64,000 nucleotides of DNA from JAAZKI01 sp012799905 (GTDB lineage: Bacteria; Verrucomicrobiota; Lentisphaeria; Oligosphaerales; Oligosphaeraceae): the NCBI GenBank assembly GCA_050949415.1, contig JBMNFR010000006.1, positions 248,001 through 312,000 of the forward strand, given 5' to 3'. The position numbers and the translations under genes were made by a program. The notes below the pieces were generated by a model. That model had not been told where the DNA came from and made no database searches. It saw nothing but the letters and a program-made list of their open reading frames with translations. Of the stretch, positions 33,564 through 41,913 are shown in pieces (positions within the stretch are counted from its first letter, which is position 1; every line of letters begins with the position of its first letter).

Positions 33564-35753
33564 TTACTTGAGTCCGATGCGTCGTCGCAGCCACCAGAAG
33601 AGCAGTGCGTTGCCGCAGAATAGGATGACGAGCAGCCAGGAGGATGCCAGGGGTCGGGTTTCCTCTCGCATCGGCAGAAGCGGTGACAGCGGCAGGGAAT
33701 ATCCTTGCGCCAGGAATTCTTCCGGAGTGTAATAACGTCCGCCCGTGACTCTGGCCAGATCGCGCAGCAATTCTTCGTTGAAGGCGGTGTTTTCCGCTTC
33801 CACGCCGATTGGTCGCGCCACAAAGCTGGTGGTTCGGGTCAGACGGCTGGCTGGCAGGCGGATGTCATAGTTAACCCGGTGTTCTCCGGCCACGGTCGGG
33901 TAGTAGGCTGCTTCATAGCGTCCAATCACCTCATCGGCTGGCGCCAGGGCGATTTCGCGGGTCTGTCCGTCCGGCGTCTGAATGACTGCTAAGATGCGTG
34001 CGTCAGGGGCAGGGCGGAAGTCGTCTCCCAGCACGTCTATATCAAGGCGCAACTCTTCGCCGAGGCCCGCCTTGGCGCCGCTGCTGTGCATTTTGACGCG
34101 CGGCTTGCTGGTTTCGCTGAGCCAGACCAGGATGAGATTCCAAAACGTCTCATGCGCCAGTTGGCCGCTGGCAGCGCTCAGACGCCAGCGCCAGGTGCTT
34201 TCCAGGCCGAGATAGGCGCAGCGGCCAGCGCCAAAGCCCATGCCTGCCAGCAGGACACCCTGGCCTTCCGGCAAGCCGGGAAGCGTCAGTGCTGGCCGAG
34301 CCGCGCGTTTAAGGCCAATGGCTGGGCGGACGAGTGTGCCTGCCGGCAGAAAAATGCCCTGGGCAGAGCGCAGAGTGCCGGCGAGGTCACGGGCAAAGAT
34401 GAAGTCGCGGCTGACTATTGGACGCGTCTCGCGGGTAGCCCTGAGAGCTTGGACGTCCTGTACCGGCAGAAGCTCCCGCAACGGCGCTGGCAGCGCGTCA
34501 ACAGGACCGCGCAGTAAAATGCCGCCGCCTTTGTTTTCGACAAAGGCGCGCAAGGACGCCACCGCGTCATCGTTGAACATCGCTGCTGCCCGGCTGTCCA
34601 GAATCACGGCGTCGTAGTTATCATAGAATGTTGTGTCGGACGGGAATGCCTTCAGCGGCTGACCCGGCTCTTCAGGAATGCCAGCGAGAAAGAATGACTC
34701 TGGGCCGGTCTTGATGATGGCCGCAATGTTGATTTGGTCATTGCTTTGAGCGTAGATGTTGAGGAATCGCCATTCCCAGTCGAGTCCGCCGCCTAAATAG
34801 AGAATGTGGAAGGCAGGTGGCTCCTGCACGTTGACGCTGATGAAGTCCAGGTCATTGTCAGGTCGGCTGTCGTCTGTCGGCGGATCAATTCGGAACGCAT
34901 ATGTGTGGTGGCCAGCGACAGGTGTTTTGTGGGTGAAAGTCACATTGGCCGACTTGCCTGGAGGGACGGTGATTTCCTGGGTGGATAAGGTGACGCCGTG
35001 TTCCTGGAGGCTGACGGTCACAGTCTGCGGCGTTGTATATGCACTGGAAACCACGGCGCTGACCGTGAAATCGTCATCGCGCTGGGCCAACACGGCGTCG
35101 GCCGCGGCCTGCACTTTCAGGTCGCGGGCGGCGCCGGCCTGGCCAATGCCAACGCACGACACCGGGATGCCATTGGCACGGTACAACTTGGCCACTTCCA
35201 TGGTCGGCTCGCCGGCATTGCTGCGTCCGTCTGACATCATCAGAACCGCCCCCAGCGGCGCGGCGACGTCTTGGTTCAGGAATTGGCGCAGGGTCGGGCC
35301 CAGGGGCGTCCGTCCTGGCAGGGGTTCCAGTAGGGGCGTGCTGCCGTCGTAGATTACTGGCTGGCAGTCATCAGCAAAGCCGTGTATATCCAGCCGGCCC
35401 TGGGCAGACAGGCGTTGCAGCGGCGTCGTCTCGCGATTCAGCAGTCGGGTTAAGATTTGCCGACGGCTTTCGGTCTGGTTGCCGTCCAGTGTGTTCATGC
35501 TGAGCGACTGGTCAGCCAGGACTGCAATTCGGAATGAACCTGGCTCTGGGCGTTTGACGGTGCGGAGAGGTTGGGTCAACAGGATCAGGCCAAGCAGAGC
35601 GAGGACGATTTCCAGGCTCAGCATGAGCAAGCGATATGAGGTCTGGACATGTGCGCGCAGGCGTCGGTAGGTCCAGGCGGCCATGGCGAGCATGAGCAGC
35701 AGCCACAGGGCTATCAGCCACCAGGGGCAGACTGGATCGAAACTGGATATCAT
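33564..35753 (-). CDS. Membrane protein with von Willebrand A domain and glutamine-amidotransferase-like domain
   Basis: 729 aa from the ATG at 35753. The open frame continues to 36122 but only translates a hairpin array. Two transmembrane helices at residues about 8-27 and 43-62 flank a short loop. Next comes a VWA domain with the metal site ADQSLSM (DxSxS) and LMMSDGRSNAGEP, then an Ig-like part, then a class I glutamine-amidotransferase-like (ThuA-like) fold around NYDAVILDSRAAAMFNDD and GGGILLRGP, a further beta domain and a C-terminal helix (SWLLVILFCGNALLFWW). This architecture is common in PVC and Planctomycetota genomes, usually next to MoxR/BatA clusters; here it stands alone. The function is unknown, probably an envelope-facing complex. 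Confidence 0.87.
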   Translation of the reverse strand: MISSFDPVCPWWLIALWLLLMLAMAAWTYRRLRAHVQTSYRLLMLSLEIVLALLGLILLTQPLRTVKRPEPGSFRIAVLADQSLSMNTLDGNQTESRRQILTRLLNRETTPLQRLSAQGRLDIHGFADDCQPVIYDGSTPLLEPLPGRTPLGPTLRQFLNQDVAAPLGAVLMMSDGRSNAGEPTMEVAKLYRANGIPVSCVGIGQAGAARDLKVQAAADAVLAQRDDDFTVSAVVSSAYTTPQTVTVSLQEHGVTLSTQEITVPPGKSANVTFTHKTPVAGHHTYAFRIDPPTDDSRPDNDLDFISVNVQEPPAFHILYLGGGLDWEWRFLNIYAQSNDQINIAAIIKTGPESFFLAGIPEEPGQPLKAFPSDTTFYDNYDAVILDSRAAAMFNDDAVASLRAFVENKGGGILLRGPVDALPAPLRELLPVQDVQALRATRETRPIVSRDFIFARDLAGTLRSAQGIFLPAGTLVRPAIGLKRAARPALTLPGLPEGQGVLLAGMGFGAGRCAYLGLESTWRWRLSAASGQLAHETFWNLILVWLSETSKPRVKMHSSGAKAGLGEELRLDIDVLGDDFRPAPDARILAVIQTPDGQTREIALAPADEVIGRYEAAYYPTVAGEHRVNYDIRLPASRLTRTTSFVARPIGVEAENTAFNEELLRDLARVTGGRYYTPEEFLAQGYSLPLSPLLPMREETRPLASSWLLVILFCGNALLFWWLRRRIGLK

Positions 35754-35954
35754 GATACCGTCAATCAGGGAGGAAGTTTGCGTTGTTGTGGGCAGGCCGG
35801 CGAGTGCAGACCTGGCCGAGGCCTTTCTCGCGGCAGTCATAATATAGCCCGAACTTGCAGGAAAGTACTTGCAAGCGCTTGCCTCACCTGTGCGAAATCT
35901 GTAATCGGTCACTGATTGATGCGAGGGTTTCCGACGAGCAGCGGTCTCAGGAAA

Positions 35955-36190
35955 GGGGCGAGGGGCGGTGCGTCCGGCACTAAAGTGCCGGCACTGGACG
36001 GAGGCGAGGTGCGGTGCGTCCGGCACTGGACGGAGGCGAGGTGCGGTGCGTCCGGCACTGGACGGAGGCGCGGGGCGGTGCGTCCGGCACTGGACGGAGG
36101 CGAGGTGCGGTGCGTCCGGCACTGGACGGAGGCGAGGTGCGGTGCGTCCGGCACTGGACGGAGGCGAGGTGCGGTGCGTCCGGCACTAAA
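35955..36190 (+). repeat. Tandem 32-bp array derived from the dispersed hairpin element
   Basis: Starts with a full element (GGCACTAAAGTGCCGGCAC, 35976-35994) and continues with TGCGTCCGGCACTGGACGGA blocks whose starts are at 36015, 36047, 36079, 36111, 36143 and 36175, an exact period of 32. The later units have lost the AAAGTGCCGGCAC half of the hairpin. It lies about 200 bp upstream of the VWA gene start. Confidence 0.92.
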
Positions 36191-36305
36191 GTCCACGTCC
36201 GTCCACAGTCCACTCACCACTAAAGTCCACTTCCGTCCACAGTCCATCGTCTACTGACGTCCACAAATGTCCACTAAAGTCCATTGTCCACTGTCCACTC
36301 AAGCG
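36186..36305 (+). repeat. GTCCAC/ACTAAAGTCCA low-complexity tract
   Basis: Irregular repetitions of ACTAAAGTCCA, CGTCCAC and TGTCCACT. It continues from the 32-bp array and keeps the ACTAAAGT core while the rest of the hairpin is replaced. No gene. Confidence 0.6.
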
Positions 36306-36400
36306 CCTTCCCCGGGGCGCCCTAGCTCTGCAGCTTACCGGAACTCCGGGTGTCAATCGGTCACCTATTACACCCATTACGCTTTTTTCTCTTTTCTGGT

Positions 36401-36430
36401 TTGCCAAACACGAATCAAGGGGCATATTAT
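36401..36430 (+). promoter_or_regulatory. Sigma-70-type promoter of tRNA-Ser
   Basis: TTGCCA (36401-36406), 18-bp spacer, TATTAT (36425-36430); the tRNA begins 18 nt further on. Position and spacing fit a housekeeping promoter. Confidence 0.5.
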
Positions 36431-36447
36431 TAAGGCTGTTCACCATC

Positions 36448-36539
<92 letters not shown>

Positions 36540-36549
36540 ATTTAAGCAG

Positions 36550-36588
36550 AAAAAAGCTCGAATTTTGGCCATTCGAGCTTTTTTTTTT
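36550..36588 (+). terminator. Rho-independent terminator of tRNA-Ser
   Basis: Stem AGCTCGAA/TTCGAGCT (36555-36562 with 36572-36579) followed by ten T. It starts 11 bp after the tRNA. Confidence 0.92.
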
Positions 36589-36747
36589 CACTGTTCGCTC
36601 GTTTTTCAGCCAAACTCGATAATTGAGAAGGAAGGAAGTCAACCATGGCGCGAAAAACAGACAACAGGACAACCGATCTTTGAGAAGCAGGCGAAGGGCA
36701 CGCTCTATCAATATAATTGTCTTGAAAAATCTGAACAACAGGTTTTA

Positions 36748-37476
36748 TCAATACCGCCACTGTTCATATCCCAGTGGTGCGCTGTTCAACACTTCACGAT
36801 AAAGTTGCCACTGAGGCATCAACCTATTCATCAAATTGCGAAATCTATCATCATGATGTCGTTCAAGGAGATGAACCATTTCGTGAACCAAGATGTATTC
36901 CAGGCAGTTGACAGGTTTTTTTATCAGCTCTAGATTTAGCCAAATGCGTCTGGCTTCGCTGGTGCAAGTGCCCCAACAAGTCTTCATCTTCTTTATTCGA
37001 ACCTCCGCCACTTCGACGCCGACCTTAGGTTCCCATTTTGAAAGCAGCGGCTGGATTTGCTCCCGCAGGCGACGTCGATACCAACGCAGCAAGACGGCTT
37101 CTCGAACATCACGGCTCGCACCCGGGCGAATTCGCAGCTCCAGCCTCGTGTTGTTGGCGATGCGAACCGATGCAAGACCATCATGCTCTACTACATCAAG
37201 GAGATACCGTCGCCCCTGATAGTAGTGGCTTTCGCCCGTAACCATTTCGCGCCGAGACTGCCGAACTTGCTGATCGAACTCCTTCTGCTGACGGCGAATC
37301 CATCCCAGACGTGAAATCACGGCAAGGCGAACCGCCTCATCATTGAGCCGCCTCGGTGTCGCCACGCGCACACGACCGTTTGGCGGATATACGCCTAAGT
37401 GAAGGTTCTTGATGTCTTTCCGAACAACCTCCACGGATATATCGCGTACTTTGATGGCATGCTTTTCAGTAACCAT
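36748..37476 (-). CDS. YgjP-like (DUF45) zinc metallopeptidase of the type I R-M operon
   Basis: 242 aa. The zinc motif HEMVHLLERHHDDRF (HExxH plus a downstream His) and the block MKTCWGTCTSEARRIWLNLELI are characteristic of the YgjP/SprT-related DUF45 family. The start overlaps the hsdR stop by 11 nt and has an AAGGA site, so translation is coupled to hsdR. The family is often found linked to type I restriction systems; its role there is not settled (possible turnover of restriction subunits is inference). It is the last gene of the operon. Confidence 0.9.
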   Translation of the reverse strand: MVTEKHAIKVRDISVEVVRKDIKNLHLGVYPPNGRVRVATPRRLNDEAVRLAVISRLGWIRRQQKEFDQQVRQSRREMVTGESHYYQGRRYLLDVVEHDGLASVRIANNTRLELRIRPGASRDVREAVLLRWYRRRLREQIQPLLSKWEPKVGVEVAEVRIKKMKTCWGTCTSEARRIWLNLELIKKPVNCLEYILVHEMVHLLERHHDDRFRNLMNRLMPQWQLYREVLNSAPLGYEQWRY

Positions 37477-40400
37477 TCTTGGGTTCCTTCACGATCCCGT
37501 AGATAGTGTCCACAAGCTCGTCGTTGTCACCAAGAACGGACTTGATTGCGTTGCGAACCTCAATTTGCTTGGCTCGCATACCGCGCCAGTCGTCCTTCTT
37601 CACGCTATAAATGGCATGGTCAACTGCAAGCACCAGTTCCTCGTTCTGTGCTAGGTTATCGTATAGAGCCCGTTTCGCTGGAGTGTTCAATTTGGCTGGG
37701 TATGCAGACTGCGTCTCGGGTTTGCTGACCTTTTTGGTGAGTTCCACGATTTTGGCAAGATAGGTCTTGTAGTCCAATGCTTCCTGTTTGCGCTGGAGAA
37801 TCAGTGCATCGAGTAGCTCCGACATCTTTTCGTAGTACTTCGGATTAACTGCGGATTCATCAATAATCAGCCTGCGGACGTTGTTTTCGATGGTTTCAGC
37901 CACAGCCTTCTTGCTGCCACGAATGCCGCTGGGGAGGGATTCAACACCTTGTTCGCCTTGTTCGACGATTAGCTGAATGAGTGTCATATCATTAAAGGCC
38001 GAGACGACTTCACTTTCTTCAGCCTGAATATACGTGTCCAGCAAGTGGCGCATGGCAGGCTCGTAAAGCTTCATGTCCACGTAATCAGCACTGGCCAGCT
38101 TAACCGCTTCCCGCACTTGCTCATAGTAACCGACCTCCTCCTTAATCTCCGCCGCTTCATTGGTGGAATACCCAGCCTTGGTCATTTCATTCGCTATGTT
38201 TGCATAAGCCCGCACCAGGGCGGCGACCAACTTGTAAAGAGCAACACGCTTCGGCTCATTGTTCTTCAACTGTTCAGCATTACCGCTTTCAACCGCACAG
38301 AAGAACCGGACATAAGCGAGCGTGTCTTTCGGCGGCTCTACCGGTTCGCACAATGCCTTGACCGACTCTCGGAGTTCCTCAAGCCGCATCTTCCCCTTCT
38401 CCAAGCGGTCTTTCAGCAAGCCCTCGACATCTTCAGTGTCGTACCCTTCAAAGGCTTCGCCCGTATAGTCCTTAATCGACTTCTCCAAGGACTTGAACAA
38501 GTCTTTATAGTCGATAACGTAGCCATACTCCTTGTCATCACCATCAAGGCGGTTCACACGACAAATTGCCTGAAACAGTCCATGATCGTGCATCTCCTTG
38601 TCGATGTAGAGATAGGTAGCGGGCGGAGCATCAAAGCCGGTCAGCAGCTTATCCACAACAATCAGCAGCTTCATCTGTCCTGGTTGTTTGATGAATCGCT
38701 GCTTCACTTCCTGCTCGAACTCCTCGACCTTTTTCATGGCCGTTTCTTCTGGCTCGTTAAAATGAGCTGCGAGCATCTTTCGGTAGATGTTGTATTGCTG
38801 AAGCTTCTCGGTCGTCCCTTCACCGGCCTCCTCACCCTTGCTGTCACTCGTTTTGGGCTTATAGGAGGTGACGATAGCACACTTGCCCGCCAATTCCGTA
38901 TTTTGAAATAGCTCAAAGAAACAGCATGCCGAATAGATGCTCCCCGTGACCAGCAGAGCGTTTCCATGCCCGCTCTTGAGGCGATCCCGAGTTGCCATGT
39001 CCATTAGGATGTCTGCAACGATCTTCCCGAGGCGCCCCTGCGAACTGCGTACCTTCTGTAACGTCCCCCAACGCTGCTTCAGTTGTGCCTTGGCAAGGTC
39101 GGTCAGGCCGCTCGTCTTGGCCTCAAACCATTGGTCAACTTTCGCCTGTGACGTGATATTCTGATCAATGTCGCGTGCTTCATAGCGCAAGTCGAGCACC
39201 ACGCCATCCCGGACGGCTTCGTCGTACTTGTACGTATGGATGTACGGGCCAAAAACCTCAATGCTCTTACGTTTATCTTTTTTCAGCAACGGTGTGCCAG
39301 TGAAGCCGATGAGCATCGCGTCGGGAAGCAACGCCTTCATCGCCTCGTGCAGCTTGCCTGAATGCGTCCGGTGGCACTCATCTACGAACACGAAGATGTC
39401 GCCCTTGGCGCGAAAACCCTTCGGCAGGTTCTTTTTGATGTCGTCAATATAAGCATCAATGTCCTTCTCGCTAATCTCGTCGCCACCCCCAAACTTATGG
39501 ATCAGCGAGCAAATCAACCACTCCTCTGTGGCATTGAGTACACCGACCAGGTCGGCACCGCTTTTAGTGCGATAAATGTTCTCGCTGACGCCGTTGAAGA
39601 CCTTTTCGATCTGCTCGTCCAGTTCCGTCCGGTCGGTGATCAACAGGACGCGGGCGTCTTTGACATGCTCGCGTATCCATTTCGCTATCCAGACCATTGT
39701 CAGGCTCTTGCCGCTGCCCTGAGTGTGCCAAATGATGCCGCCCTCACGCTTGCGCACATGAGCCTGTAAGGCACGGACACCGAAATACTGGTTGTGGCGG
39801 CAAGTTTTCTTTATGCCCGCGTCGAAAACGATGAAATCATGGATAATCTCAAGCAGACGCTCCTTTCGACAGACCCAGCCAAGCTGGCAGTCGAGCTTCA
39901 TAATGCTGCCGTCATCCCAAGGAGCAAGGTACTTAGCGTCACCCTGCGACCTGGGCGTCCAGCCGTCTGCCTGCTCCTTCCATTCAAGGTAGTACTTCTC
40001 CGGCGTCTCACTCACACCATAGCGCATGCCTTCGGTATCATTGCCAGCCATCACGAGCTGCACGGTGGCATAGAACGACTGGATGAACTCCTTTTTCTGA
40101 CTGTCGAGGTTCTGTCGAATACCCTCTGTGACCGAGACGGTCGAGCGTTTGAGTTCCAGCACACACAACGCGATGCCGTTGACGTAAAATACGATATCCG
40201 GTCGCTTGTCGTGCTTCCCGGCTACAGTCACTTCCTCGACGATGGCAAAATCATTGTTGGCCGGGGTGTTCCAGTCGATCAGCCAAACGGTAATGTTCTG
40301 CTCGCCAACGTCGGGCTTGACTTTTACGCCGTAGCGCAGCAGGCGGTAAACATCCTGGTTAGCGTCATAGAGCGTCTTACTGCCGCCAAGCTCAGCAGCG

Positions 40401-40603
40401 TTATTCAACTCGCGCAGGGTCTTTGTGATGATCTTGTCGCCGTAGCCCTGCCGTTTCAGCCAATCCGCCAATAGGTCTTCCTCGATGTTACTGTTGTCGA
40501 GCCTGTCTTTCCAGTAACCGAGGTACCTGTAGCCCAGTTTATCTTTGCAGAACTGAATGACACGCTCCTGGGTCTTGATTTCACGCTGGCCGACTGTACT
40601 CAT
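37466..40603 (-). CDS. hsdR: Type I restriction enzyme R subunit (translocase/endonuclease)
   Basis: 1045 aa, the usual size. N-terminal PD-(D/E)xK nuclease core with RPDIVFYVNG and LCVLELKRS; helicase motif I TQGSGKSLTMVWIAKW; DEAD-type box FVDECHRTHSGKL; motif III GFTGTPLL; motif V-VI region VDKLLTGFDAPPATYLYIDK. With HsdM and HsdS it cuts unmethylated DNA after ATP-driven translocation. The start ATG overlaps the hsdS stop by 4 nt (ATGA) and its GGGGAGG site lies inside hsdS. No truncation or frameshift is seen. Confidence 0.97.
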   Translation of the reverse strand: MSTVGQREIKTQERVIQFCKDKLGYRYLGYWKDRLDNSNIEEDLLADWLKRQGYGDKIITKTLRELNNAAELGGSKTLYDANQDVYRLLRYGVKVKPDVGEQNITVWLIDWNTPANNDFAIVEEVTVAGKHDKRPDIVFYVNGIALCVLELKRSTVSVTEGIRQNLDSQKKEFIQSFYATVQLVMAGNDTEGMRYGVSETPEKYYLEWKEQADGWTPRSQGDAKYLAPWDDGSIMKLDCQLGWVCRKERLLEIIHDFIVFDAGIKKTCRHNQYFGVRALQAHVRKREGGIIWHTQGSGKSLTMVWIAKWIREHVKDARVLLITDRTELDEQIEKVFNGVSENIYRTKSGADLVGVLNATEEWLICSLIHKFGGGDEISEKDIDAYIDDIKKNLPKGFRAKGDIFVFVDECHRTHSGKLHEAMKALLPDAMLIGFTGTPLLKKDKRKSIEVFGPYIHTYKYDEAVRDGVVLDLRYEARDIDQNITSQAKVDQWFEAKTSGLTDLAKAQLKQRWGTLQKVRSSQGRLGKIVADILMDMATRDRLKSGHGNALLVTGSIYSACCFFELFQNTELAGKCAIVTSYKPKTSDSKGEEAGEGTTEKLQQYNIYRKMLAAHFNEPEETAMKKVEEFEQEVKQRFIKQPGQMKLLIVVDKLLTGFDAPPATYLYIDKEMHDHGLFQAICRVNRLDGDDKEYGYVIDYKDLFKSLEKSIKDYTGEAFEGYDTEDVEGLLKDRLEKGKMRLEELRESVKALCEPVEPPKDTLAYVRFFCAVESGNAEQLKNNEPKRVALYKLVAALVRAYANIANEMTKAGYSTNEAAEIKEEVGYYEQVREAVKLASADYVDMKLYEPAMRHLLDTYIQAEESEVVSAFNDMTLIQLIVEQGEQGVESLPSGIRGSKKAVAETIENNVRRLIIDESAVNPKYYEKMSELLDALILQRKQEALDYKTYLAKIVELTKKVSKPETQSAYPAKLNTPAKRALYDNLAQNEELVLAVDHAIYSVKKDDWRGMRAKQIEVRNAIKSVLGDNDELVDTIYGIVKEPKNGY

Positions 40604-41913
40604 GCTGTGGCCTCCCCGTTGACCAGCCGTACGCGACCGGTGAGAAGTTGCTGCATCATGCCTTGTTTGAGCTCCTGCGTCTTGTCACGGCGCTGCTCCA
40701 ATGCTTCGATCTCCGCGTCCATGTCCGATAACACCGAAGCAATGGCAGACTGCTCATTCGCAAGTGGAATCGTCAAAGGAATCGCTGCAAGATCACGCTT
40801 TCCAATTTCCAAAAACGTTGAACCAATGGCACGTTCGATTAGTTGTGGCTTCAATGTCTGGATGAGGTAGTACAGAAACTCATGCGACGTTCCGCCATGG
40901 CATACCAGAGATTTAAAGCCTTGATTTGTGCAGACATGAGTTCTTGCGATCTTGAGTTCACCAATCGTCGCCCGGCTACAGAGCAGGAGTGTGCCTGGCG
41001 GCAACAAACTGGCTGCGCAACTTGCCAATCCCGCCTCAGTGATATTGCGGGCAGTATGTTCCAGATACTTGCCTCGGGTGCCAGTGATATCGGTGGGGGT
41101 ACACCACGGGATAGAGCCATTCCAGTAGTGGGGGACTTGCGTACTGGGTGTCGAGCCATTTCGGATATCGGCCACGGCTCCGATTGTCGTGTCGTTCCAT
41201 GTATCGGTGAACCCCGGCAGGCGGGTCTTGCCGGTGAGAAGTTGTTGCATAGTGGCCTGTTTGATGGCTTGCTTCTTGGCGATGAGCTTCTCCAATGCCG
41301 CAATCAGCCCGTCCATATCCGACAACACCTCGGCGATGGCACCCTGCTCATAGGTCGTTGGGGGTAGCGGCAGCCTTATTATTGCCAAGTTTCTGGCGCT
41401 GATGTGGACAACGGCATCGCCCTGGCCATAACGTGCCTTTTGCTCCGCGACGACGGCATGATTGAGAAGGTGGCCAAGGTAAAGCGAGTTCTGCCCGACG
41501 GGTCGGAGAATGACAATATCGCCTCCTGCGTAGGCCTCTTCCTCGCCAAGATACGCTACACACTTGCCGATCTCTTCCGCCGTCTCGCCAGACCCTGCGA
41601 AAAGCAGATCGCCAGCTTTCAACGGTTGCGCTGTCTGCGCCACGGACTCGGGGATGCGTGATGCAAATGAATAGACGTAGTCGTTGTAACGGGTGTAGAT
41701 TTCGCCGTAGCGGATGCAGGCAAATCCATCGTCGGTGACATCATCGCGTTTAATGCCCTTGCCCTTCATGAACGTGCCGAGCTCATTGAGCGTCTTGACG
41801 TCCCAATCAACCGGAATCAGGCCGACTTCCGTGCGCTTGTATCCCGGCGGCACGACCGAATAGTCATCTGCATTCGGTATAGGCCGATTTGCTGTATTTA
41901 TACTCACGCCCAT
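40600..41913 (-). CDS. hsdS: Type I restriction system specificity subunit S
   Basis: 437 aa with two target-recognition domains (about residues 20-180 and 225-390). They are separated and closed by two similar helical conserved regions: AIAEVLSDMDGLIAALEKLI...MQQLLTGKTRLPGF and AIASVLSDMDAEIEALEQRR...MQQLLTGRVRL. Each domain reads half of a bipartite DNA target; the target itself cannot be predicted. It overlaps hsdM by 10 nt and hsdR by 4 nt. The near-repeat of the two helical regions would permit domain shuffling by recombination. Confidence 0.96.
   Translation of the reverse strand: MGVSINTANRPIPNADDYSVVPPGYKRTEVGLIPVDWDVKTLNELGTFMKGKGIKRDDVTDDGFACIRYGEIYTRYNDYVYSFASRIPESVAQTAQPLKAGDLLFAGSGETAEEIGKCVAYLGEEEAYAGGDIVILRPVGQNSLYLGHLLNHAVVAEQKARYGQGDAVVHISARNLAIIRLPLPPTTYEQGAIAEVLSDMDGLIAALEKLIAKKQAIKQATMQQLLTGKTRLPGFTDTWNDTTIGAVADIRNGSTPSTQVPHYWNGSIPWCTPTDITGTRGKYLEHTARNITEAGLASCAASLLPPGTLLLCSRATIGELKIARTHVCTNQGFKSLVCHGGTSHEFLYYLIQTLKPQLIERAIGSTFLEIGKRDLAAIPLTIPLANEQSAIASVLSDMDAEIEALEQRRDKTQELKQGMMQQLLTGRVRLVNGEATA

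Noticed and set aside
35754..36122. N-terminal extension of the VWA protein (to 852 aa)
   Set aside because: The extra residues translate the 32-bp hairpin array; the real membrane-anchor N-terminus starts at 35753.
36186..36305. Possible origin of replication or DnaA boxes in the GTCCAC tract
   Set aside because: No TTATCCACA-like boxes and no dnaA, dnaN or parAB nearby.
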